Shown one piece after another: positions 1 to 6,344 of a stretch of DNA of 8,094 nt. How positions within the stretch are numbered: position 1 is the stretch's first letter; every line of letters starts with the position of its first letter. The DNA comes from Bacillota bacterium (GTDB lineage: Bacteria > Bacillota_C > Negativicutes > Sporomusales > Sporomusaceae). The DNA is taken from NCBI GenBank assembly GCA_023441125.1, contig JAEZQV010000420.1:1-8094 (forward strand), read 5' to 3'. Under the pieces are notes generated by a model. The model did not search any database. It was not told where the DNA came from and saw only the letters and a list, made by a program, of their open reading frames with translations. Made by a program: the position numbers and the translations under genes.

Positions 1-967
1 GTTTTAACCCATCCGGCGACGGGGTAATGGATGTGCCCGAGGCAAAGGTCAGTTTGCCGGCGTCAATAAGATCAAACATGCCATCTTGAATAACTTCGGT
101 ATATACGGTCAGGTTTTCAAATTCAGAATTGGCCAGACCGGCAACAACAGCGTTGGCTACCGAACCCACACCGGATTGCAGCGGCAAAAGATTGGCCGGC
201 ATACGGCCAACTTTAATTTCTTTTTTCAGGAAATCTATGAGGTGTCCGGTCATAGCCCGGGCATCGTCGTCAATAGCAGCCAGCGGACGAACATCATCTT
301 TTATGTCGCAAGGAACTATGTAAGCGATTTTATCAGGGCTGCAAGGAATATAAGGCATACCAATGCGATCGTCGGCTTTCACCAAGGGAACCGGCTGACG
401 ATGCGGAGGATCTAAAGGGATATAGACGTCATGCATTCCTTCCAGTTCAAGCGGCTGAGTAGTATTAATTTCAACGATAACAAAATCGGCGCTTTGAACA
501 AAAGAGGCGGCATTCCCCAGCGAAGTGGTAGGCACAATATGCCCTTCTTCCGTGATCGCACAAGCCTCCACAATGGCTACGTCAACTTTGCCGCCCAGGA
601 ATCCATAGCGGGACATTTGCGCCACATGGCTCAAATGCAGGTCAGTATATTGGACCGCGCCGCTATTGATAGCTTTTCTCATCGTATCATTGGTCTGATA
701 GGGCAGCCGTTTGCCAATGCCGTTGACTCCGGCCAGCGCGCCATCCAATTCCTTACCTACCGAGGCGCCGGTCCATAAGTTAATTTTAAAGTTTTCCTCT
801 TTCATTCTTTCAGCCAGCGCCAGCGGTACTGCTTTGGGATAACCGGCCGGCGTAAAACCGCTCGTACCAATGTTCATTCCCGGTTTGATACTGGCAGCCG
901 CCTCTGCCGCGCTCGCAATTTTAGCTTGTAGCGCTTTGTTTCTTACGCGGTCTTTAATGTCAATCAT
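1..967 (-). CDS. Acetyl-CoA hydrolase/CoA-transferase (Cat1-like), 5' part
   Basis: The frame is open for 322 codons from an ATG at 967 and runs off the left edge, so the C-terminal third is missing (family members are about 500 residues). A GGGAGAG ribosome site sits 7 bases before the ATG. Visible blocks are SGFTPAGYPKAVP near residue 35, LPYQTNDTMRK, DLHLSHVAQMSRYG, EACAITEEGHI, LELEGMHDVY, LPLQSGVGSVANAV and YTEVIQDGMFD. These match, from memory, the succinyl-CoA:acetate CoA-transferase Cat1 of Clostridium kluyveri and related acetyl-CoA hydrolases. By family alignment Glu291 in YTEVIQD should be the residue that forms the acyl-CoA intermediate. The enzyme would move CoA between acyl-CoA and a free acid such as acetate, succinate or propionate in the cytoplasm; the substrate pair cannot be read from the sequence. 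It lies downstream of the structured RNA and terminator at 1163-1342, which could control it. Family call is firm, specificity open. Confidence 0.93.
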   Translation of the reverse strand, partial: MIDIKDRVRNKALQAKIASAAEAAASIKPGMNIGTSGFTPAGYPKAVPLALAERMKEENFKINLWTGASVGKELDGALAGVNGIGKRLPYQTNDTMRKAINSGAVQYTDLHLSHVAQMSRYGFLGGKVDVAIVEACAITEEGHIVPTTSLGNAASFVQSADFVIVEINTTQPLELEGMHDVYIPLDPPHRQPVPLVKADDRIGMPYIPCSPDKIAYIVPCDIKDDVRPLAAIDDDARAMTGHLIDFLKKEIKVGRMPANLLPLQSGVGSVANAVVAGLANSEFENLTVYTEVIQDGMFDLIDAGKLTFASGTSITPSPDGLK

Positions 968-1162
968 TGCGCACTCTCCCTTCGAATCGATAAATAATCT
1001 AGGTTTAGGTATAATCAATGTTATTGTTAGGAAAACGGCAAAAATTATTCCATAGGGCATTACAATACAACAGCCAGCCTGCCACCTACAGCAATCATAC
1101 CAAAACCACTGTCAGAGATCTTACAGAGGTAATAACAAAAAAAATTTACAATTAATTACACA
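968..1162. other. Intergenic leader before the CoA-transferase gene
   Basis: This AT-rich stretch separates the terminator at 1163-1214 from the CoA-transferase start. I see no reading frame of note, no clear sigma-A promoter with both boxes at good spacing, no copy of the sigma-H-like element found at 1348-1379, and no Rex-type inverted repeat. A weak imperfect palindrome around an AGATCT core lies near 1107-1125. The gene must either have its own unrecognised promoter here or depend on read-through of the terminator. Confidence 0.5.
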
Positions 1163-1214
1163 ATAAAAAAGCACCTATGGGATTATTTTGTATTAACAAA
1201 ACAAGCCTAGGTGC
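1163..1214 (-). terminator. Intrinsic terminator of the rex-downstream transcript
   Basis: Read on the minus strand, GCACCTAGG (1214-1206) pairs with CCATAGGTGC (1180-1171) with one bulged base. An inner helix, TGTTTTGT against ACAAAA, extends the stem. A run of six T (1170-1165) follows at once. No T-run follows on the plus strand, so the signal acts on minus-strand transcripts. It lies 213 bases after the rex stop and ends the putative structured RNA. It could stop rex transcripts, the RNA driven from 1348-1379, or act as an attenuator for the CoA-transferase gene. Confidence 0.8.
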
Positions 1215-1342
1215 GCACTTACTAGTTATCTGCTGCCGGTAAGGCAACAGACCATAAGAGCGAAATATCTATGAATATTTCCAATGCGGCCTGCTACCGC
1301 TTGTCCATATCATAAATGCTGACTATGATGATATTGTATTGT
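1165..1342 (-). ncRNA. Putative structured RNA (sRNA or leader), unknown family
   Basis: On the minus strand, starting just after a sigma-H-like promoter, four local hairpins follow one another. They are a 7-bp stem ATATCAT/ATGATAT (1307-1334), GCGG/CCGC (1286-1300), a 7-bp stem GAAATAT/ATATTTC (1262-1281), and an 8-bp stem CTGTTGCC/GGCAGCAG with one wobble pair (1230-1250). The intrinsic terminator at 1163-1214 closes the row. Transcript length would be about 178 nt. The reading frames inside are only 9 to 14 codons and lack ribosome sites. GGTAGCAG (1298-1291) can alternatively pair with CTGTTGCC (1250-1243) over 8 bases, a switch-like competition. I checked by eye for the conserved cores of common riboswitches (TPP, FMN, SAM, cobalamin, c-di-GMP, purine, glycine, fluoride, ZTP) and T-boxes and saw none. 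Structure and signals are seen; transcription and function are inferred. Confidence 0.5.
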
Positions 1343-1347
1343 ACTAT

Positions 1348-1379
1348 ATCTATTCTCTAAATAGAACCGAATTCCTGCT
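1348..1379 (-). promoter_or_regulatory. Sigma-H-like promoter before the structured RNA
   Basis: Minus strand: AGCAGGAATT, 12 bases, then GAGAATAGAT. The first block contains GCAGGAATT, which fits the sigma-H -35 pattern RNAGGAWWW fully. The second contains AGAGAATAG, fitting the core of the -10 pattern RNNGAATWW apart from the last position, and 11 bases separate the two pattern matches. Both 10-base blocks and the 12-base interval recur before rex (2133-2164) while the spacer differs, which argues for selection on the boxes. The expected start site is near 1342, immediately before the first hairpin. Confidence 0.65.
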
Positions 1380-1427
1380 ACTTATTGACATGTTTTGATA
1401 TTTTTTTTACATTTATTTTTCGAATGT

Positions 1428-2069
1428 TTAGTTTTGCCGGGAAAGATAGTAGGACATACTGCTTAAACCCACTGACAAATCTTCGCTGACGACATGAATA
1501 TTAGCAGGAACATCCAGCTTAATGGGAGCAAAATTCCAGATTCCTTTAATGCCGGCAGCGACAAGCAAGCTGGCAATGGACTGGGCATGTTCGGCAGGCA
1601 CTGTAATAATGCCGATTTGAATCTCCCGCGCCTTGATAATCTCCTGCATTCTGTCAATGTGATAAATTTCCACTTCATTAATATAGCGACCAATTTTATC
1701 AGGGTCCACATCAAAGATCGCTTGCAGGTGAAAGCCCTGCGGCGAAAAGTTGGCATAATTGGCCAGAGCCCAGCCCAGATGTCCCACCCCGACAATCGCT
1801 ATATTCCATTTGCGGTTGAGCCCCAGTATTTCACCAATGTTGCGCATGAGTTCCCGCACATAATAGCCTACGCCTTTTTTGCCGAATTCACCGAAAGCCG
1901 ATAAATCCTTCCGAATTTGTTCCGGCGTAACTCCAATCTTCCGACCCAACTCATCAGAAGAAATTATTTCTATGCCTTCTTCCTGGCTTAGTTTAAGAGT
2001 ACGATAATAGAGCGGCAGCCGATCAATCGTTGCTTTAGATATTACCGCATTTTCCTTACTTTCCTTCAT
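1428..2069 (-). CDS. rex: Redox-sensing transcriptional repressor Rex
   Basis: 213 residues, the normal Rex length. The N-terminal winged-helix domain (about residues 10-80) carries the family signatures RLPLYYRTL, VTPEQIRKDLSAFG and EFGKKGVGYYV. A Rossmann domain follows, with the dinucleotide loop GVGHLG at 94-99 (AIVGVGHLGWALANY), and the C-terminal segment includes NFAPIKLDVP. Rex dimers bind operators when NAD+ dominates and release them when NADH binds, which derepresses hydrogenase, alcohol, lactate and butyrate pathway genes in Firmicutes. The start is supported by AGGGAGAG upstream of the ATG. The gene follows the hydrogenase unit but is separated from it by strong terminators and has its own sigma-H-like promoter at 2133-2164, leaving a leader of about 57 bases. 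I found no clear Rex operator (TTGT, ten bases, ACAA type) in the intergenic DNA of this window. The hydrogenase promoter, the likelier target, is outside. Confidence 0.97.
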   Translation of the reverse strand: MKESKENAVISKATIDRLPLYYRTLKLSQEEGIEIISSDELGRKIGVTPEQIRKDLSAFGEFGKKGVGYYVRELMRNIGEILGLNRKWNIAIVGVGHLGWALANYANFSPQGFHLQAIFDVDPDKIGRYINEVEIYHIDRMQEIIKAREIQIGIITVPAEHAQSIASLLVAAGIKGIWNFAPIKLDVPANIHVVSEDLSVGLSSMSYYLSRQN

Positions 2070-2132
2070 AAAAATACAACTCTCCCTAGCAATAGTCAGC
2101 GCTCATTACGCAGCTTTTTTCATATCCATGTA

Positions 2133-2164
2133 ATCTATTCTCACTCATACGGTAAATTCCTGCT
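2133..2164 (-). promoter_or_regulatory. Sigma-H-like promoter of rex
   Basis: Minus strand: AGCAGGAATT, 12 bases, then GAGAATAGAT. GCAGGAATT matches the sigma-H -35 pattern RNAGGAWWW, and TGAGAATAG keeps the GAAT core of the -10 with the R position and last W off. The element is the same, in blocks and spacing, as 1348-1379, with unrelated spacer sequence. Predicted start is near 2126, about 57 bases before the rex ATG. A TATAAT at 2169-2174 overlaps the upstream side but has no suitable -35 box. Confidence 0.65.
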
Positions 2165-2233
2165 TTAAATTATAAAAATCAACCAGATTGCTGCCCTAGT
2201 ATTTCCCGAATACCCGGTAAGGATGCAAAAAGG

Positions 2234-2283
2234 CTATAAAGAAAACACGGCTTGCGCCAAGCCTTTGGCGAAATCGCAAGCCG
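2234..2283 (-). terminator. Possible backup terminator hairpin
   Basis: CGGCTTGCG (2283-2275 on the minus strand) pairs perfectly with CGCAAGCCG (2256-2248), and a smaller GCCAA/TTGGC-type helix nests inside. TGTTTTCTTT follows on the minus strand. This GC-rich stem with an imperfect T-tract could catch read-through from hydA. It could also be an unrelated palindrome. Confidence 0.4.
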
Positions 2284-2290
2284 CGCCCTT

Positions 2291-2323
2291 ATCCTGTTAG
2301 AAAGTTATACTTGCTAACAGGAT
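2291..2323. repeat. Perfect 10-bp inverted repeat with 13-base loop
   Basis: ATCCTGTTAG (2291-2300) and CTAACAGGAT (2314-2323) are exact reverse complements around a 13-base AT-rich interval. On the minus strand no T-run follows, so it is not by itself a terminator. Its left arm abuts the T-tract of the hydA terminator. A protein-binding site or an RNA stem are both possible. Confidence 0.6.
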
Positions 2324-2358
2324 AAAAAAAAGGATGTCCTCACGGACACCCTTTTTTT
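2324..2358 (-). terminator. Bidirectional intrinsic terminator after hydA
   Basis: An A-run plus GGATGTCC (2324-2339) pairs with GGACACCC plus a T-run (2344-2358) around the loop TCAC, with a single mismatch-type wobble position. On the minus strand the GGGTGTCC/GGACATCC stem begins two bases after the hydA stop codon and is followed by eight T. The mirrored T-run makes it work on the plus strand as well. It marks the end of the hydrogenase transcription unit. Confidence 0.9.
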
Positions 2359-2359
2359 A

Positions 2360-4087
2360 TTAACATTTTTTCTGGGGATGGTAATGGGTATGAAGCAGAT
2401 GATGCGATTTTTCGCCCAGCGGCTTACCCAGCCAAGTATCATAAAGTTCTTTAACGGCCGGGTTTTCATGCGATTTTCTCAGCGCGCAGTTCTTATCGCA
2501 TTCATAAATGGAGTCAATACGGTTCTGACGATGCTCAGCCGAAGTGATAATCGGCTGACCGCCGCCACCCGAGCAACCTCCCGGGCAGGCCATGATTTCT
2601 ATGAAATGATAGTCGGCTTCACCGGCACGGATTTTATCCAAGAGCACACGGGCATTCGCCAACGTGTGGGCAACGGCAACCTTGGCTGTCAAGCCTTCTG
2701 TTACAGGTACCGCGGCTTCTTTGATGCCAGTCATCCCGCGCACAGCCTGAAACTCAATATTATCGAGCTCTTTGCCGGTTACCATTTTAACAACCGACCG
2801 GAGGGCGGCTTCCATTACGCCGCCGGTAGCGCCGAATATCATGCCGGCGCCGGAGCCGATACCAAGCGGGGCGTCGAATTCCGACTCCGCGAGACCACCA
2901 AAGGTCAGGCCGGCTTCCCGGATCATACGGGCCAATTCCCGGGTAGTCAGGACATAATCCACATCCTGATAGCCGCTGGCATTCATTTCCGGCCGGGCTG
3001 CTTCCGCTTTTTTGGCGGTGCAGGGCATAATGGACACGGAAACAATATCTTTGGGATCAATACCGGCTTTTTCCGCATAATAGGTCTTAGCAATAGCGCC
3101 AAACATCTGCTGCGGTGATTTAGCTGATGACAAATGATCCAAGAGGTCGGGGTATTTCAATTCAATGAAATTAACCCACCCTGGGCTGCAAGAGGTAATC
3201 ATCGGCAGTTTGCCGCCATTATTAAGACGGTCGATAAACTCAGACCCTTCTTCCCAGATGGTAAGGTCGGCGGTAAAGTTGGTGTCAAATACTTTGTCAA
3301 AACCAAGGCGCTTTAAGGCCGTTACCATTTTGCCGGTAACAATGGAGCCATGGGGCAGGCCAAGCGCTTCGCCTAACGCCACCCGCACCGCGGGAGCCGT
3401 CTGCACAATAACGTGCTTGGTCGAATCACTGAGCGCTTGCCATACTGCCTGGGTATCGTCTTTTTCCACGATAGCACCGGTCGGGCAGACCGCCGCACAC
3501 TGTCCGCAGTACGTGCAGGCCACTTCATCCAGACCCAGATTAAAAGCCGGCACTACTGTAGTGTTAAAACCTCGGTTGGCAAAGCTGTACACATGTACGC
3601 CCTGGCGCTCACTGCAAGCGCGGATGCAACGGCCGCACAGAATGCATTTGCTTTGGTCCCGGACCAGCGACGGATTGTTGTTGTCCAAAGGATAGCTTTT
3701 CTTTTCGCCATCAAACCGGATTTCCCTAACCCCCAGATCAGCCGCAATATCCTGCAGTTCGCAGTTTAAGTTGCGCTGGCAGGACAGACAATCTGTCGGG
3801 TGATTGGCAAGTAAAAGCTCGACCACTGTTTTCCGCGCTTCGCGCACAGCGGCAGTATTGGTACGAACGACCATACCTTCATTAACGGGGAAAACGCAGG
3901 ACGCTACCAAACTGCGGGCGCCTTCAACCTCAACCATACAAACCCGGCAGGCCCCTTCCACACGCAATTCAGGATGATAGCACAAAGTCGGAATCTGTAT
4001 TCCGAGCGAAGTAGCTGCTTCCAAAACAGTCGATGTTTTCGGCACCGTGACCTTCTGGCCATCGATTGTTATATTAACCATATCCAT
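2360..4087 (-). CDS. hydA: NADH-linked [FeFe] hydrogenase catalytic subunit HydA
   Basis: 575 residues. Domains in order: an N-terminal [2Fe-2S] domain (Cys36, 47, 50, 64); a His-Cys3 [4Fe-4S] site (His96, Cys100, 103, 109); two [4Fe-4S] ferredoxin motifs (Cys148/151/154/158 and 191/194/197/201); the H-cluster domain with L1 TSCSPGW (298-304), L2 MPCTAKKAE (354-362) and L3 EIMACPGGCSGGGG (497-510); and a C-terminal small-subunit-type domain ending in a His-rich tail. It reduces protons or oxidises H2 in the cytoplasm with HydB and HydC. L1 has serine where the familiar motif TSCCPxW has a second cysteine. Unlike the longer Thermotoga HydA it has no extra C-terminal [2Fe-2S] domain, resembling the acetogen form. 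AGAGGGTGA about 9 bases before the first ATG favours that start over the in-frame ATG two codons later. hydB lies 72 bases upstream. No maturase (hydE/F/G) is in the window. Confidence 0.97.
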   Translation of the reverse strand: MDMVNITIDGQKVTVPKTSTVLEAATSLGIQIPTLCYHPELRVEGACRVCMVEVEGARSLVASCVFPVNEGMVVRTNTAAVREARKTVVELLLANHPTDCLSCQRNLNCELQDIAADLGVREIRFDGEKKSYPLDNNNPSLVRDQSKCILCGRCIRACSERQGVHVYSFANRGFNTTVVPAFNLGLDEVACTYCGQCAAVCPTGAIVEKDDTQAVWQALSDSTKHVIVQTAPAVRVALGEALGLPHGSIVTGKMVTALKRLGFDKVFDTNFTADLTIWEEGSEFIDRLNNGGKLPMITSCSPGWVNFIELKYPDLLDHLSSAKSPQQMFGAIAKTYYAEKAGIDPKDIVSVSIMPCTAKKAEAARPEMNASGYQDVDYVLTTRELARMIREAGLTFGGLAESEFDAPLGIGSGAGMIFGATGGVMEAALRSVVKMVTGKELDNIEFQAVRGMTGIKEAAVPVTEGLTAKVAVAHTLANARVLLDKIRAGEADYHFIEIMACPGGCSGGGGQPIITSAEHRQNRIDSIYECDKNCALRKSHENPAVKELYDTWLGKPLGEKSHHLLHTHYHPQKKC

Positions 4088-4159
4088 CGTTGTGTCACCC
4101 TCTCTTTTCCAATCATTCTCTTTCTAAACAAGGCAACTGCCGGCGATCAACCAGCAAGT

Positions 4160-5950
4160 TTACGCTTTAATAATTGATTTAAACGGACATTTATCAAAGC
4201 AGGCACCGCATTTGATGCACTTAGCGGTGTCAATTTCGTGTTGTGCCTTAACCTCACCGCTGATGGCCTCGACCGGACAAGCTTTTTTACACAGACCGCA
4301 GCCTTTGCAGGTCTCGGTGATGCTGTATTGCAGCAGGTTGGTGCAAGCCCCGGCCGGACAGCGTTTTTCTTTAATATGCGCCTCATATTCAGCCCGGAAA
4401 TAATGCAGTGTCGATAATACCGGATTCGGCGCCGTCTGGCCTAAACCGCACAGAGCCGTGGTCTTGATATTTTTGGCCATGGATTCCAGGAGGGCAATAT
4501 CACCCTCACGGCCATTGCCTTCGGTGATCCGGGTAAGGATTTCCAGCATCCGTTTGGTGCCTTCACGGCAAGGCGTACATTTACCACAAGACTCGGATTG
4601 GGTAAAGTTCAGGAAAAATTTGGCGACATCCACCATACAAGTGGTTTCGTCCATAACAACCAGACCGCCTGACCCCATCATCGCGCCGGCCTGAATCAGC
4701 GAATCATAGTCCACCGGCAAGTCCAGCAGGTTTTCGGGCAGGCAACCGCCTGACGGACCACCGATCTGCACGGCTTTAAATTTTTTGCCGCCCTGAATAC
4801 CGCCGCCGATTTCATAAATAATCTCCCGCATGGTGATACCCATGGGAACTTCAGCCAGACCGGTATTGTTAATACGGCCGGTAAGGGCAAATACTTTGGT
4901 GCCTTTACTGCGCTCGGTACCGATGGAGGCATACCATGCAGAACCCTTAGTAATGATCTGCGGCACATTAGCAAAAGTTTCAACATTATTAATGTTGGTC
5001 GGTTTGCCCCACAGACCGGAAATGGCGGGGAACGGCGGACGCGGACGCGGCATACCGCGTTTGCCTTCAATGGAAGCCAAGAGCGCAGTTTCTTCACCGC
5101 AGACAAAGGCGCCGGCGCCTTCTTTGATCTTCAATCTAAAGTTAAAACCGCTATTTAAAATATTTTCACCTAAGAGGCCCAGCTCTTCGGCCTGCTTAAT
5201 GGCGATTTTCAAACGTTTAATAGCCAGCGGATATTCCGCCCGTACATAGACATAGCCTTCGTCGGCACCAATGGCATAGCCGCAAATGGCCATCCCTTCA
5301 ATGATGCGATGGGGGTCGCCTTCCAGCACACTGCGGTCCATGAACGCGCCGGGGTCGCCCTCGTCGGCATTACAAACCACATATTTTTTGGTGCCGGGAG
5401 CATTACGGGTAAAGCCCCACTTCATACCGGTCGGGAACCCACCGCCGCCCCGGCCTCTCAGCCCGGATTTTTTAACTTCTTCCACCACTTCATCCGGTTT
5501 CAGTTCGGTCAAAGTCTTGCCTAATGCTTCATAGCCGCCTTCAGCAATATATTCGTTGACATCTTCAGGGTTGATGTGACCGCAGTTGGCCAGCACCATC
5601 CGCATTTGTTTCTTATAGAAATCAATTTCGCTGTAGCTGGGAATTTTTTCATGCGTAATCGGCTCTTTAAATAACAGCCGCTCGACAATACGTCCTTTAT
5701 AAAGATGGTTTTCCACCAGTTCAGGTACATCGGCTTCCTGCACGCGAACATAGAAGGTGCCCTCCGGGTAGATGATGACCAGCGGACCCATCTCGCAAAA
5801 ACCGTGACAACCGGTTTCAACAATTTTTACTTCTTTATCTAAACCTTTTTTAGCCAGTTCTGCCTGAAATGCGGCTTCAACCTTCTTTGAACCCGAAGAT
5901 ACGCAGCCAGTACCGGCACAAATGAGCACATGCGCTCTTATATGTTCCAT
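4160..5950 (-). CDS. hydB: NuoF-like FMN/NADH-binding hydrogenase subunit HydB
   Basis: 596 residues. A thioredoxin-fold [2Fe-2S] domain comes first (Cys11, 16, 48, 52). The NuoF core follows, with the glycine-rich NADH/FMN segment GRGGGGFPTGMKWG (166-179), CNADEGDPGAFMDRS (193 on) and GAGAFVCGEETALL, and then the N3-type [4Fe-4S] site (Cys455, 458, 461, 501). Two C-terminal ferredoxin motifs end the protein (Cys548/551/554/558 and 578/581/584/588). This order is typical of the flavin subunit of electron-bifurcating hydrogenases, which joins NAD(H), ferredoxin and the hydrogenase chain; complex I NuoF lacks both terminal extensions. An extra pair Cys531/Cys536 (CPAGAC) lies just before the ferredoxin domain. 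A near-perfect AGGAGGGG stands 5 bases before the ATG, and the HydD-like gene ends 28 bases upstream. Bifurcation itself is inferred from the subunit set. Confidence 0.96.
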   Translation of the reverse strand: MEHIRAHVLICAGTGCVSSGSKKVEAAFQAELAKKGLDKEVKIVETGCHGFCEMGPLVIIYPEGTFYVRVQEADVPELVENHLYKGRIVERLLFKEPITHEKIPSYSEIDFYKKQMRMVLANCGHINPEDVNEYIAEGGYEALGKTLTELKPDEVVEEVKKSGLRGRGGGGFPTGMKWGFTRNAPGTKKYVVCNADEGDPGAFMDRSVLEGDPHRIIEGMAICGYAIGADEGYVYVRAEYPLAIKRLKIAIKQAEELGLLGENILNSGFNFRLKIKEGAGAFVCGEETALLASIEGKRGMPRPRPPFPAISGLWGKPTNINNVETFANVPQIITKGSAWYASIGTERSKGTKVFALTGRINNTGLAEVPMGITMREIIYEIGGGIQGGKKFKAVQIGGPSGGCLPENLLDLPVDYDSLIQAGAMMGSGGLVVMDETTCMVDVAKFFLNFTQSESCGKCTPCREGTKRMLEILTRITEGNGREGDIALLESMAKNIKTTALCGLGQTAPNPVLSTLHYFRAEYEAHIKEKRCPAGACTNLLQYSITETCKGCGLCKKACPVEAISGEVKAQHEIDTAKCIKCGACFDKCPFKSIIKA

Positions 5951-5978
5951 AATATCCCCTCCTGTTACTCTACCAAAA

Positions 5979-6344
5979 TTATTCGGTTATTTTACCGATA
6001 GCAAGTTCTGCTACAATCCGTCCGTTAATTACATGCTCGGCGATAATTTTGGGGACATCTGCCGGTGTCACTCTGCCATACGTTATCCTTGGTTCACCGG
6101 GCCGCACAACATCAACCAGCACTTCTTTCTCGCACATGCCGATGCAACCGGTCTGGCAGACTTTAACGTCTTCAAGCTTAAGCTTGGCAACTTCCTCTAA
6201 AATAGCAGTCATGACTTGCCGAGCACCGGCAGCAATACCACAAGTACCCATGCCAACAATTATTTGAGTGCCACCTTCGTGGCGCAGGTTATTTTGAGAC
6301 TTTAGCTGTTCCCGCAGGCGTTTTAAATCCTCAATTGTTTTCAT
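5979..6344 (-). CDS. Small thioredoxin-fold ferredoxin-like subunit (HydD type)
   Basis: 121 residues from the ATG at 6344. A GTG three codons earlier (6353) is in frame, but it overlaps the GGAGG at 6353-6357. That ribosome site lies 8 bases before the ATG, so the ATG is the better start. The fold resembles the C-terminal half of NuoE: VGMGTCGIAAGARQV, then VCQTGCIGMCEKE. Counting from the ATG, cysteines are at 35, 63, 67 and 71. The usual pattern is C-x4-C then C-x3-C. Here the second cysteine of the first pair is Gly40, while an extra Cys63 precedes the second pair, so a standard [2Fe-2S] cluster is doubtful. Similar small proteins (HydD) are co-encoded with HydABC in acetogens and, as I recall, are not assigned a cofactor. 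The gene overlaps the ATPase gene by 14 bases, which suggests coupled translation. Role: accessory or structural subunit of the hydrogenase, inferred. Confidence 0.85.
   Translation of the reverse strand: MKTIEDLKRLREQLKSQNNLRHEGGTQIIVGMGTCGIAAGARQVMTAILEEVAKLKLEDVKVCQTGCIGMCEKEVLVDVVRPGEPRITYGRVTPADVPKIIAEHVINGRIVAELAIGKITE

Noticed and set aside
86..1055. Plus-strand reading frames opposite the CoA-transferase gene (86-415, 431-778, 870-1055)
   Set aside because: They lie antisense to an uninterrupted, family-matching minus-strand frame, match no family and lack ribosome sites.
1060..1090. Sigma-54 -24/-12-like GG-N10-GC on the minus strand before the CoA-transferase gene
   Set aside because: Only the GG and GC dinucleotides fit; the surrounding TGGCAC and TTGCA consensus bases do not.
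1186..1201. TTGT-N4-ACAA palindrome as a Rex operator
   Set aside because: Rex sites have about ten bases between TTGT and ACAA; here the repeat is the inner stem of the terminator.
1269..1316. A 14-codon minus-strand frame inside the structured RNA
   Set aside because: It has no ribosome site, its ATG lies within a predicted stem, and the sequence is low in coding character, so I treat the RNA as non-coding.
2169..2174. Perfect TATAAT on the minus strand before rex as a sigma-A -10 box
   Set aside because: No recognisable -35 box lies 16-18 bases upstream, while the repeated sigma-H-like element just downstream explains rex better.
2378..5534. Long plus-strand frames opposite hydA and hydB, such as 2378-3118 and 3165-3695
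   Set aside because: They are antisense shadows produced by codon composition; the minus-strand genes carry every expected cluster motif.
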